A DNA stretch of 64,000 bases, from contig CAZPWT010000020.1 of assembly GCA_964590435.1 (NCBI GenBank), forward strand, positions 1 to 64,000, in the 5' to 3' direction. The notes below the pieces were generated by a model. That model worked only from the letters and a program-made list of their open reading frames with translations. It ran no database searches and was not told the origin of the DNA. Made by a program: the position numbers and the translations under genes. This DNA comes from WSZJ01 sp964590435 (lineage in GTDB: Bacteria; Planctomycetota; MHYJ01; WSZJ01). Numbering within the stretch: position 1 is the stretch's first letter; each line of letters opens with the position of its first letter. Below are positions 24,991 through 33,061 of this stretch, in pieces.

Positions 24991-26529
24991 TTGAACGCTG
25001 AAACCGCATACCTCTTCCGACACGCGCTCCTCCGCGACGCCGGCTACCAGCTCCAGCTCCCCGGCGACCGCGCGCGGCTGCACGGGCTGGCGTTCGACGT
25101 CATGGAAGGTCTCTGCGGCGGACGGCCGCCGGAGATGGCGCCGCTCGAGAAGCGGGACGCAGCGCCGCCAGCTCCGCATGCTTCGGATGCGATCGCGGAG
25201 GAGCTCGCGGAGCAGGCCGGGGCGTGCGCGGCGGGAGTGCCGGCGCGCGCGGCCGAGTTGCGGGCCGCGCAGCGGATCTACCTGCGGCGCGGGGCGGAGC
25301 GGGCGGAACGGGCCTACGACGCGGAAACGGCGGCGCGGCTGTGGGAAGGTTTCGCGGCGCAGGTCGAGGGGCCCGCGCGCGGCGAAGCGTTCCGGCGTGC
25401 CGGGAACGCTCTCCTCCAGGGCGGCCGGCCGCACCTCGCGCACCGGTTGCTGGAGGAAGCGGCCGCGATCCAGCGCGGCGGGGCGGATCGGGTCCTTGAG
25501 GCGATGGCGCTGGGGACGCTCGGCGTCCTGATGAAGATCTCGGGGAAGGTCGCGAGGGCGCAGGAACTCCACGACGCCGAGGAATCGCTTCTGCGCGACG
25601 CGGGCGACGCCCGGCTTCACTCGGCTGCGCTGGATCACCTCGGCTCGCTGTATCTCGACGTCGGCCGGATCCCGGACGCCGAGCGCGCGTTTGACCGGGC
25701 CGTCGAACTGGCGCGCGCCGCGGGGGACGACGGTGGCCTGGCCATGAGCCTCTCGAACGTCGCCATGCTCTACATGGAGACCGGAAGGCACGCGCTGTCG
25801 GAACGCGCCTACGAGGAAGCCCTCGCCATCTTCCGCGCCCGGCGCGACCGCCTGACCGAGGGGGTCACGCTCGGCAACCTCGCCAACCTCTACCGCGCCA
25901 CGGGCCGCGCGCCCCAGGCCGCCGAACTCCTCGCCCGCGCCCTCCAGATCCATCGAGAAGTCGGCAACCGCCGCTTCGAAGGCGTCGCCCTCGGGCAGCT
26001 CGCCGGCCTGCACCGCTGGAACTGGAAGCTGGAGGAAGCGAACGCGCTTTTTGGGCAGGCGCTGGCGATCCATCGCGAGGTCGGGAACCGGCGCTTCGAG
26101 GGGGTCGTGCACGGCCAGGTCGCCAACCTGCTCCTGGATCTCGGCCGGCACGCCGAGGCCGAACGCTCCTACGAGGAAGCGCTCGTCATCCACCGCGAGC
26201 TGGGAAACCGGTTCGGCGAGGGCGGCGAACTGACGAACCTCGCCGGCCTCCATGTCATCCAGGGCCGGCTCGACGCGGCACGGGCGTGCTTCATGCAGGC
26301 GCTCCCGATTCACGAGCAGCTCGACAACCGGCCGATGCTGGGTTTCACCCACTGCGGTTTCTCCCTGTGCCAGCTTGCGGAGGGACGGGTCCAGGAAGCG
26401 GCGGAGAGCTGGCGCGCGGGGTCGGCGGTGCTGCGTGAGCTCGGGGACAAGGAGACGCTCGCGGAATTCGTGCGGGAAATGCGCGAGGCGTGCGCGAAGG
26501 CCGGCATCGAACCGTTCGTTAATGAATGA
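24991..26529 (+). CDS. TPR protein, paralogue 1 of 5
   Basis: 512 residues, start TTG (MNAETAYLFRHALLRDAGYQ). TAGGAT ends 8 nt before the TTG and there is no ribosome binding site. The first 35 residues match the end of the winged-helix region of large cyclase/ATPase-TPR proteins; compare FKHALLRDAAYSLL in the gene at 51370. The ATPase itself is absent. From about residue 95 to the end there are TPR repeats of 40-residue period, with the consensus GNLANLY..TGR..EAEELL.RAL.IHRE.GNRR.EG. Such repeats form protein-binding superhelices. No signal peptide, so probably a cytoplasmic scaffold. It shares its upstream region with paralogue 3. Confidence 0.85.
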   Translation: MNAETAYLFRHALLRDAGYQLQLPGDRARLHGLAFDVMEGLCGGRPPEMAPLEKRDAAPPAPHASDAIAEELAEQAGACAAGVPARAAELRAAQRIYLRRGAERAERAYDAETAARLWEGFAAQVEGPARGEAFRRAGNALLQGGRPHLAHRLLEEAAAIQRGGADRVLEAMALGTLGVLMKISGKVARAQELHDAEESLLRDAGDARLHSAALDHLGSLYLDVGRIPDAERAFDRAVELARAAGDDGGLAMSLSNVAMLYMETGRHALSERAYEEALAIFRARRDRLTEGVTLGNLANLYRATGRAPQAAELLARALQIHREVGNRRFEGVALGQLAGLHRWNWKLEEANALFGQALAIHREVGNRRFEGVVHGQVANLLLDLGRHAEAERSYEEALVIHRELGNRFGEGGELTNLAGLHVIQGRLDAARACFMQALPIHEQLDNRPMLGFTHCGFSLCQLAEGRVQEAAESWRAGSAVLRELGDKETLAEFVREMREACAKAGIEPFVNE

Positions 26530-26607
26530 CGGGCCCTCCTCGCGGACGGCAAGCTCTACCCAGCTACCACTGACCACCAACCACCGACCACCAACCCGCT
26601 CCCCGGC

Positions 26608-26712
26608 ATGCACTCCGAAACCGCATACCTCTTTCGTCACCCGCCTTCGCTCCGGCGCTTCGCGTCCGGAGCTTCGGCGGGTCGGGCCACTCGGCGTGCC
26701 GAAGCGGTGTAG
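26608..26712 (+). pseudogene. Vestigial TPR gene start broken by a hairpin repeat
   Basis: ATG CAC TCC then encodes SETAYLFRH, the conserved beginning of the TPR paralogues, but after 11 codons the frame runs into hairpin copy 2 and stops at TAG (26710-26712). That TAG is also part of the -10-like TAGGAT of the next gene. It is read as a relic of a tandem duplication. Confidence 0.65.
26640..26681. repeat. 42-bp hairpin repeat, copy 2 (context B)
   Basis: Identical to copies 1, 3 and 4. It sits inside a vestigial TPR start and is followed by TCGGGCC-CTCGGCGTGCCGAAG, shared only with copy 4. Confidence 0.85.
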
Positions 26713-26723
26713 GATCACCGGAC

Positions 26724-28256
26724 GTGATTGCTGAAACCGCTTATCTCTTTCGTCACGCCCTCCTCCGCGAAGCCGCCCGGCAGCTCCAGCTCCCGGCGGA
26801 CCGCGCGCGGCTCCACGGGCTGGCGCTGGAGGTGATCGAAGCGCTTTTCGGCGGCCGCGCGCCGGCGGCGCCGCCGTGCTCGTCGGCGGGCGACCACGAG
26901 ATGGCGGCGCACCCGACGGACGCGTTCGCGGCGGAACTGGCGGAGCACGCGCTTCATGCGCAGGCGCTCGAGGCGCGCAGCCTCTACCTGCACCGCGCAG
27001 CGCTGCTCGCGCGGCGGCACTTCCACCTCGGCGCCGCCCGCGAACTCTGGGAAGCGTACGCGGCGACGGCGTCGGGGGCGGAGCGGGGGGAAGCGCTGCG
27101 GTGCGCGGCGATCGACGCGATGGACGGGGGGCATCGCGCGGCGGGGACGGCGCTGTTCGAGCGGGCGGTGGCGGCGCAGCGCGAGGCGGGGGCGCGGCGG
27201 CTGGAGGCGACGGCGCGGACGGGGCTGGCGACGGCGCTGCGGCTGGCGGGGCGCGCGGCGGAGTCGGAGGCGGCGTTCCGCGAGGCGCTGGAGATGCACC
27301 GCGCGGAGGGAAACCGCGACATGGAGGGGACGACGATCGGCAACCTCGCGAACCTCCTCAAGCAGGTCGGACGGCTCGACGAGGCCGAACGCGGCTACCA
27401 GGAGGCGATCCGCATCCACACGGAGATCGGCGACCGCCGCGCCATCTCGCTTCATCTCGCCAGCTACGCCCGTCTCATGCGGGAGACGCGCCGCATCGCC
27501 GACGCCGAGCGGCTGTTCGGGGAAGCGCTGGCGATCCACCGCGCGGAGGGGGACCGGCGGTCGGAGGGGATGACGCGCGGGAGCCAGGGGGTGCTGTTCC
27601 TCGAGACGGGGCGGGTGGCGGAGGCCGAGGCGGCGTTCCGCGAGGCGCTGGCGATCCACCGCGAAGTCGGCAACCGCATCAATGTGGGGACGGCGCTCGG
27701 CAACCTGGGCGTGCTGTTCCGGCGCATCGGCCGGCTGCGCGACGCGGAGCTGAGCCACGAGGAAGCGCTCACGATCCACCGCGAGCTCGGGAACCGCATC
27801 GAGGCCGCGCACGTCCACTCCAACCTCGTGAGCGTCTACCAGGAGTCCGGCCGCGCCGACGAGGCCGAGCGCGCCGCCCGCGCCGCCCTCCCGGTCTTCC
27901 GCGAAACCGGAAACCACCGCTTCATCGCCACTTGCCTCGTCAACCTCGCGCGCCTCTGCCGCCTCGACGGGCGGCTCGACGAGGCCGCGCCGCTTCTCGA
28001 GGAGGCCGCCGCGCCGATCCGCACGACGGGCGACCCCGTCATGGAGGGGACCTGGCGGTGCGAGTCCGCCTTCCTCGCCATCGCGCGCGGCCGCCTCGAC
28101 GAAGGGCGCGCGCTGTTCGACGAAGGGATCGCCGCGCTCCGCAAGGCGATGGACGCGCTCGAAGTCGAGGAGCACCTGAAGCTGCTGAAACAGACTCTCA
28201 TCCGCGCGGGCGTGACGGACATCGAGGCGTGGGGGACGACGGCGAGTCGTGAGTGA
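26724..28256 (+). CDS. TPR protein, paralogue 2 of 5
   Basis: 510 residues, start GTG (MIAETAYLFRHALLREAARQ). TAGGAT (26710-26715) is 8 nt before the GTG, and no ribosome binding site is present. The N-terminal signature is followed by a Cys-Ser-rich linker (PPCSSAGDHEM) and a helical segment, then about eight TPR units, for example GRAAESEAAFREALEMHRAE and GRVAEAEAAFREALAIHREV. The units are more regular than in paralogue 1. The upstream region, including the vestigial start, matches that of paralogue 4. The role is presumably the same kind of scaffold with a different ligand. Confidence 0.85.
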   Translation: MIAETAYLFRHALLREAARQLQLPADRARLHGLALEVIEALFGGRAPAAPPCSSAGDHEMAAHPTDAFAAELAEHALHAQALEARSLYLHRAALLARRHFHLGAARELWEAYAATASGAERGEALRCAAIDAMDGGHRAAGTALFERAVAAQREAGARRLEATARTGLATALRLAGRAAESEAAFREALEMHRAEGNRDMEGTTIGNLANLLKQVGRLDEAERGYQEAIRIHTEIGDRRAISLHLASYARLMRETRRIADAERLFGEALAIHRAEGDRRSEGMTRGSQGVLFLETGRVAEAEAAFREALAIHREVGNRINVGTALGNLGVLFRRIGRLRDAELSHEEALTIHRELGNRIEAAHVHSNLVSVYQESGRADEAERAARAALPVFRETGNHRFIATCLVNLARLCRLDGRLDEAAPLLEEAAAPIRTTGDPVMEGTWRCESAFLAIARGRLDEGRALFDEGIAALRKAMDALEVEEHLKLLKQTLIRAGVTDIEAWGTTASRE

Positions 28257-28280
28257 TGAGTTGTGAGTATTGAGTGACGT

Positions 28281-28322
28281 CCCGCCTTCGCTCCGGCGCT
28301 TCGCGTCCGGAGCTTCGGCGGG
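28281..28322. repeat. 42-bp hairpin repeat, copy 3 (context A)
   Basis: Identical 42-mer, preceded by a GAGTATTGAGTGACG run and followed by CTTCGCCCGCTGGCTG as in copy 1. Confidence 0.85.
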
Positions 28323-28364
28323 CTTCGCCCGCTGGCTGACCGCGCGAGGTTAGGATCACGGGAC

Positions 28365-29900
28365 TTGAACGCCGAAACCGCATACCTCTTCCGACACGCC
28401 CTGTTGCGCGACGCCGCCTACCAGCTCCAGATGCCGGCGGACCGCGCGCGGCTCCACGGGCTGGCGTTCGCGCTGATCGAAGCGCTGTGCGGCGGGCGGG
28501 CGCCGGAGCCGCCGCCGCTCGAGCCCGGCGTCCCGACGCCGCCCTCCCCGCATCCCTCCGATGCGTTCGCGGCCGAGCTGGCTCACCACGCGCTCCACGC
28601 CCACGAACCCGGAGCCCCGCCGCGGCTCCTCGACATCGCGCGGCTGTACCTGCGCCGCGCGGCGGAGGCGGCCGACCACGGCGCGCAGCAGGAGGAGGCC
28701 GTGCAGTCGTGGACGCTCCTCGCGGAACTCACGGAGGGAGACGCCCACGGCCTCGCGATCAGCCGCGCGGGAATGTCCGCGAACTTCCGGGGTCTCCCTC
28801 GCGTGGCCGAAGACCTCTTCCTCAGGGCCCGCGAGCACTTCAGGTCCACGAACCGCCCCGCGCTGGAGGCCTACGCCGTCTCGACGCTCGCGAGCTTCTA
28901 CCGCGCGACGGGACGCATCGACCAGGCCCGCGAAACGGGAGCCCGGGCGCTCGCCATGGCGCGGGAGACCGGAAACCGGCGGCTCGAGGGCGTGGTCCTC
29001 GCGAACCTCGGCACGCTGGACGCCCAGAACGGCCGCGTGGAGTCGGCCGAGAAGGTGCTGGGGGAAGCGCTGGCGCTGCTGAGGGAGTGCGGCGACGCCC
29101 GGGCTGCGGGCTCGGCGCTCGTGAGCCTGGGCAACGTCTGGCGTAACACGGGGAAGAAGGACGACGCGCGAAATGCCCTGGAAGCGGCCTACGCCGTGTT
29201 CCGCGAGCACGGCGACCGCACCGGGCTGGGGCTCGTGCTGATCAACCGCGCCGGGATGCTCTTCGAGGAGCACCGGATCCCCGAAGCGCGCGCCGCGTAC
29301 CACGAAGCGATCGCGTTCCTGAGGGAAACGGGGCAGCGCCGCCAGGAGGCGATGGCGCTGGCGAACTTCGCGGCGCTTCTCGCCGACGACGGGGAGACGG
29401 AGGCGGCGGAACGCGCCTACACGAGCGCCATCGCGCTTCAGAGGGAAACCGGCGACCTCCGCGCGGAGGGCACGGCCCTCGGCGGAATGGCGGTCCTGTA
29501 CCGGACGACCCGCCGGTTCGAGGAGGCCGCGCGCTGCCACGAAGCCGCGCTGGCGATCCACCGGTCGCTGGGATCGCGGCGCGCGGAGGGCATTTCGCTG
29601 GGCAGCCTGGCATTCCTGCACTGGGAGCAGGGCCGGCTCGACGACGCCGAGCGGGAGCTCCGGCAGGCGCTCGAGCGGGACCGCGAGGTCCGCGACCGGA
29701 GCTACGAGGCCGATCACTCCTGCGCCCTGGGCCAGCTCCTCGTCCAGATGGGCCGCGCCGGGGAAGCGCGCCCGATTTGGCGTCAAGGCGCGCGGCTCCT
29801 GCACGAAATCGGCGAGGCGTGGAGGCTGGACAAGAAACGCCAGGAGCTGCGCGAGACGTGCGAGAAGGCGGGGGTGGCGCCGTTCAGTGATGAGCGTTGA
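28365..29900 (+). CDS. TPR protein, paralogue 3 of 5
   Basis: 511 residues, start TTG (MNAETAYLFRHALLRDAAYQ), with TAGGAT at 28351-28356, again 8 nt before the start. After the N-terminal signature comes a Pro-rich linker (GRAPEPPPLEPGVPTPPSP), a helical segment and TPR units such as GRIDQARETGARALAMARET and TRRFEEAARCHEAALAIHRS. It is closest in upstream context to paralogue 1. The C-terminal end, KRQELRETCEKAGVAPFSDE, resembles the end of paralogue 1 (REMREACAKAGIEPFVNE), which supports descent of the two by duplication. Confidence 0.85.
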   Translation: MNAETAYLFRHALLRDAAYQLQMPADRARLHGLAFALIEALCGGRAPEPPPLEPGVPTPPSPHPSDAFAAELAHHALHAHEPGAPPRLLDIARLYLRRAAEAADHGAQQEEAVQSWTLLAELTEGDAHGLAISRAGMSANFRGLPRVAEDLFLRAREHFRSTNRPALEAYAVSTLASFYRATGRIDQARETGARALAMARETGNRRLEGVVLANLGTLDAQNGRVESAEKVLGEALALLRECGDARAAGSALVSLGNVWRNTGKKDDARNALEAAYAVFREHGDRTGLGLVLINRAGMLFEEHRIPEARAAYHEAIAFLRETGQRRQEAMALANFAALLADDGETEAAERAYTSAIALQRETGDLRAEGTALGGMAVLYRTTRRFEEAARCHEAALAIHRSLGSRRAEGISLGSLAFLHWEQGRLDDAERELRQALERDREVRDRSYEADHSCALGQLLVQMGRAGEARPIWRQGARLLHEIGEAWRLDKKRQELRETCEKAGVAPFSDER

Positions 29901-29986
29901 GTCGTGAGTAATGAGTGACGTCCCGCCGTAGCGGAAGGCAACCTTCAAGTCCTTACCACCAACCCCCGACCACCAGCCACCAACCC

Positions 29987-30106
29987 GTGAACGCCGAAAC
30001 CGCATACCTCTTCCGACACCCGCCTTCGCTCCGGCGCTTCGCGTCCGGAGCTTCGGCGGGTCGGGCCGCTCGGCGTGCCGAAGCGGTGGAGGATCACAGG
30101 ACTTGA
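29987..30106 (+). pseudogene. Second vestigial TPR gene start broken by a hairpin repeat
   Basis: GTG AAC GCC opens a 39-codon frame beginning VNAETAYLFRH, then runs through hairpin copy 4. Its stop overlaps the TTG start of paralogue 4 (TTGA at 30103-30106), so it could also act as a short coupled leader. The layout is the same as the relic at 26608. Confidence 0.6.
30019..30060. repeat. 42-bp hairpin repeat, copy 4 (context B)
   Basis: Identical 42-mer located at the same point inside a vestigial TPR start as copy 2, and followed by the same TCGGGCC-CTCGGCGTGCCGAAG flank. Confidence 0.85.
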
Positions 30107-31737
30107 TCGCTGAAACCGCCTATCTCTTTCGACACGCCCTGTTGCGCGACGCCGCCTACCAGCTCCAGATGCCGGCGGACCGCGCGCGGCTGCACGGGCT
30201 GGCGCTCGCGGCGATCGAGGGGATGTGCGGCGGGCGGCCGGAGGCGGGGCCGCCGATCGCGGAGGACTCGCCGGGGACGCACCGTCCGCACGCTTCGGAT
30301 CCGTTCGCGGAGGAACTGGCGGCGCACGCGCGGGCGGCGGCGGACCGGGCGGAGGGGCTGTACCTCAAACGGGCCGCCTCGGTGGCCGGCCTCGGCTACC
30401 GCCACGCGGCGTCCGCGCGGCTCTGGCGCGCGCACGCGGCGACCCAGCGCGGCGCCGAACGCGGCGAGGCCCTGCGCCGCGCGGCGGCCGCCGACCATCA
30501 CGCCGGCGACCTGGCGGGGGCGGAAGCGGCGATGGCGGAAGCGGCGGCGGAGCTCGCGGCGGCCGGCCACGCGCGGCTCGAAGTCGTCGCGCGCGTCGGC
30601 GTCGCGGACGTCCTCGCCGACCGCGGGAAGCGCACCGAAGCGCAGTCCGCCTACGAGGCGGCGCTGGCCCAGGCCCTCCCGGTCGGCGAGGCCGGCCTCG
30701 AAGGATTCGTGCGGGCGCGCCTCGCCCGCTCATACGGCGACCTCGGGAAGCTCGCCGAGGCGGAGGTGGAGTTCGCCCGCGCCCTCCAGCTCCTGAGAAG
30801 CGGCGGGCGGCGCGACCTCGAGTCCACCGTGATCACCGACATGGGGATGCTGCTCTTCTACATGGGCCGCGTCCGCGACGCCGAAGCCCTCCTTCGCGAC
30901 GCGCTGGCGCTCGCCCGCGAAACCCGCGCGCGGCGGGCGGAGGGGAGCGCGCTGGGGAGCCTGTCGCAGGTCCTCAAGGAAACCGGCCGGACCGCGGAGG
31001 CCGAAAAGCTCGTCCGCGGCGCCCTCGAGATCCACCGCGAAACCGGCAACCGGCGATCGGAGGCTTCCGCCATCCTCGCCCTCGCGCGGACCCTGCGCGA
31101 CTCGGGACAGAACGTCGACGCCGAGAGCCGCTTCGCGGAGGCGCTCGCCCTCATGCGCGAGATGGGGGACCGCCGCAACGAGGGGTCCGCGCTCGGCAAC
31201 CTCGCGGTCCTCTACCAGGAGACCGGCCGTACCGAGCCGGCACGCCGCACGCTCGAGGAAGCGCTGGCGATCCACCGCGAGACCGGGAACCGCCGCTCCG
31301 AGGGCGTCACTCTCGCCAACCTCGGGAGGTTCGCGTGGATCCGCGGCGACCACGCCGCTTCCGAACGCCTCTACCGCGAAGCCCTCACCGTCCAGCGCGC
31401 CGCCGGCGACCGCGGCATGGCCGCCGCCTCCCTCGTCAACCTCGGCAACGTCCTCGCCGACCTCGGCCGCACGGACGAAGCGGACGCGCTCTACGCCGAC
31501 GCGCTCCAGATCCACCGGGAGCTGGGCAACCGCCGCTGGGAAGGGATCGTCCTCTGCGACATCGCAGTCCTCCGCGTGAAACAGGCGCGGATGGAGGAGG
31601 CCCGTGCGGCCTGGAAGGAAGCGGCGGCGGTGATGCAGGGGCTCGAAGAAAAGCGCGTGTTCGAGGAGAAGCGCGCGGCGATGGTCGCGGCGTGCCGGGC
31701 GGCGGGGTGCAAGGCGCTGGATGGAAGCGCGCCGTGA
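30103..31737 (+). CDS. TPR protein, paralogue 4 of 5
   Basis: 544 residues, start TTG (MIAETAYLFRHALLRDAAYQ), the longest of the family, with an extra TPR unit. The -10-like hexamer has changed from TAGGAT to GAGGAT, so it may depend on read-through or on coupling to the vestigial frame, whose stop overlaps its start. Repeats are regular, for example GRTAEAEKLVRGALEIHRET and GRTEPARRTLEEALAIHRET. The C-terminus (FEEKRAAMVAACRAAGCKAL) matches the shared helical end of the family. Confidence 0.85.
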   Translation: MIAETAYLFRHALLRDAAYQLQMPADRARLHGLALAAIEGMCGGRPEAGPPIAEDSPGTHRPHASDPFAEELAAHARAAADRAEGLYLKRAASVAGLGYRHAASARLWRAHAATQRGAERGEALRRAAAADHHAGDLAGAEAAMAEAAAELAAAGHARLEVVARVGVADVLADRGKRTEAQSAYEAALAQALPVGEAGLEGFVRARLARSYGDLGKLAEAEVEFARALQLLRSGGRRDLESTVITDMGMLLFYMGRVRDAEALLRDALALARETRARRAEGSALGSLSQVLKETGRTAEAEKLVRGALEIHRETGNRRSEASAILALARTLRDSGQNVDAESRFAEALALMREMGDRRNEGSALGNLAVLYQETGRTEPARRTLEEALAIHRETGNRRSEGVTLANLGRFAWIRGDHAASERLYREALTVQRAAGDRGMAAASLVNLGNVLADLGRTDEADALYADALQIHRELGNRRWEGIVLCDIAVLRVKQARMEEARAAWKEAAAVMQGLEEKRVFEEKRAAMVAACRAAGCKALDGSAP

Positions 31738-31790
31738 GGGCAGGCCGGAAGACATCCATAGCGCAGAGAACCTAACTTAGCACAAACAAA

Positions 31791-32063
31791 CGTCCCCCGA
31801 ATCGCGTTCGACGCCCCCCGACTCCCGTTTCGCGTTCCCCGAGTGCCGTCGCGCCGCCCCCGAGTCCCGTTTCGCGCCCCCCGACTGCCGTTCCACCGCC
31901 CCCGAGTCCGGATCCGCGCCCCCCGAATGCCATTTCCCGTCTCCCGAGTCCCGTTTCCGCCTCCCCGAGTGCGATTCCGTGCTCCCAGAATCCCGGTCCG
32001 TCGCCCCCGAGTCCCCGCACGCCGTCCCCGAATCCGTTCTCCCCTCCCCCGACCCCCGTTTTC
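31791..32063. repeat. 21-bp minisatellite, 13 tandem copies
   Basis: Thirteen consecutive 21-nt units with the loose consensus C-C-N-CCCCCGAGTCC-CGTTTCG. The CCCCGA core is nearly invariant, and the other positions vary between C and T or C and G. The length is a multiple of three, so all frames stay open and give seven-residue repeats (for example RAPRxPF on the plus strand), but no ribosome binding site supports translation. It fills most of the 462-nt space between paralogue 4 and the gene at 32200. Confidence 0.9.
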
Positions 32064-32153
32064 CCTTGGAATTCCCGCATCTCGCCTGCTAGAAATTCCC
32101 GCGCCGGACCCCGCACCTTTGATTCGCACACCTTGGCCCCAAACCAATGACAC

Positions 32154-32178
32154 GATCGGCATTTCGCCGATCCTTTTT
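32154..32178 (+). terminator. Hairpin with T-run just upstream of the 32200 gene
   Basis: GATCGGC, loop ATTTC, GCCGATC, then C and TTTTT. It has the form of an intrinsic terminator. It lies only 21 nt before a start codon with its own ribosome binding site, so it either ends transcription from the TPR array or acts as an attenuator of the gene at 32200. Confidence 0.6.
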
Positions 32179-32199
32179 CCCCTACTGGGAGGTGCTGAC

Positions 32200-32916
32200 A
32201 TGGCCCGTGACGAAGCCGAAGAAGTCGCAACTGGGATGAGACTCCGAGCGTCGTACCTGGTCGAACAGGCGGACTACACCGAAGCGCTGGCGAAGAAGGA
32301 GGCCGCCCTCCTCGCGCCCCTGGGCATCGCGAAGGCCACGCTGGATTCGCTCGCGGACCTCAAGTCCAAGCTCACCGCCGCGACGAAGGACCGCGCCCTC
32401 GCCTCCGCGGACGCCCAGTCCGCCACCGCGTCGCAGGACGCCGCCCTCGCGAAAGCGAAGTCCTGGCTCCGCAAGGCCATCCTCATCGGCCAGAACGCCT
32501 ACGACGACGACCGCGGCCAGTCCGAGGAATTCACCAAGGGCGGCAACACCGGAAGCTCCGTGCCGAAGCTCTCCGAGAAAATCAAGAAGGTCATCGGCCT
32601 CCTCAAGCGCGACACCACGACGACCTCCAAGTTCGGAGCCACCCCGGCGTTCCTCAAGGAAGGCGACGACATCCTCGCCTCCCTCTCCACCGCCGACGCC
32701 ACGCAGGAACACAAGAAGGCCGACCTGCCGAAGGGCACCAAGGACTTCCACATCGAGAAGTCCCGCCTCTACTTCCTGCTGAAACGGATCAACCGCGCCG
32801 GCCGCGCCGCGCACGTGGACGATCCGGAGGCGGCGGGACGGTACAACCTGTCGATCCTTCATCGCCGTGGGACGGCGAAGAAGGGGAAGGAAGCGGTGGG
32901 GGCAGCATCCTCCTAG
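32200..32916 (+). CDS. Uncharacterised helical protein (238 aa)
   Basis: Starts MARDEAEEVATGMRLRASYL, 9 nt after GGGAGG. It is rich in Ala, Lys and Leu and predicted mostly helical; residues 25-90 could form a coiled coil (EALAKKEAALLAPLGIAKAT, LADLKSKLTAATKDRALAS). The C-terminal part is basic (SILHRRGTAKKGKEA). No signal peptide, membrane segment or known motif. It is isolated between two terminator-like hairpins and is therefore probably a single-gene transcript. Function unknown. Confidence 0.75.
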   Translation: MARDEAEEVATGMRLRASYLVEQADYTEALAKKEAALLAPLGIAKATLDSLADLKSKLTAATKDRALASADAQSATASQDAALAKAKSWLRKAILIGQNAYDDDRGQSEEFTKGGNTGSSVPKLSEKIKKVIGLLKRDTTTTSKFGATPAFLKEGDDILASLSTADATQEHKKADLPKGTKDFHIEKSRLYFLLKRINRAGRAAHVDDPEAAGRYNLSILHRRGTAKKGKEAVGAASS

Positions 32917-32930
32917 ACCAGATGTCGTAT

Positions 32931-32969
32931 CCGGGCCGGCATCCGCAGATGGTGCCGGCCCGGCTTTTT
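32931..32969 (+). terminator. Rho-independent terminator after the 32200 gene
   Basis: A perfect 11-bp stem CCGGGCCGGCA / TGCCGGCCCGG with an 11-nt loop is followed by CTTTTT, beginning 14 nt after the stop codon. It separates the helical-protein gene from the restriction island. Confidence 0.85.
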
Positions 32970-33001
32970 GCGATTCGCGACTCCTCGTGTACGATTTCCC
33001 C

Positions 33002-33061
33002 GTGACTCACACGCGCCACGAGTCCCAAATACTCTTTTTGCGCAGGAGTCAGCGATCATGA
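33002..33061 (+). CDS. Possible leaderless leader peptide of the restriction enzyme
   Basis: A GTG-started frame of 19 residues (VTHTRHESQILFLRRSQRS) ends with a TGA that overlaps the restriction enzyme's ATG (ATGA at 33058-33061). It is preceded by TTGCGA-N16-TACGAT, whose -10 lies 6 nt before the GTG, so it could be translated from a leaderless mRNA. The AGGAG of the enzyme gene lies within it. It would couple enzyme translation to passage of a ribosome. This is plausible from layout only. Confidence 0.35.
   Translation: MTHTRHESQILFLRRSQRS

Noticed and set aside
24907..30060. 42-bp hairpins as a CRISPR array
   Set aside because: Only four copies, 1.6-1.7 kb apart, separated by genes.
31791..32063. 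Minisatellite as a CRISPR array
   Set aside because: Units are contiguous with no unique spacers and no cas genes lie nearby.
31772..32230. Gly/Arg-rich minus-strand frames over the 21-bp minisatellite as a collagen-like or silk-like protein
   Set aside because: Every frame is open because the unit is a multiple of three; no ribosome binding site, start context or non-repetitive domain supports translation.
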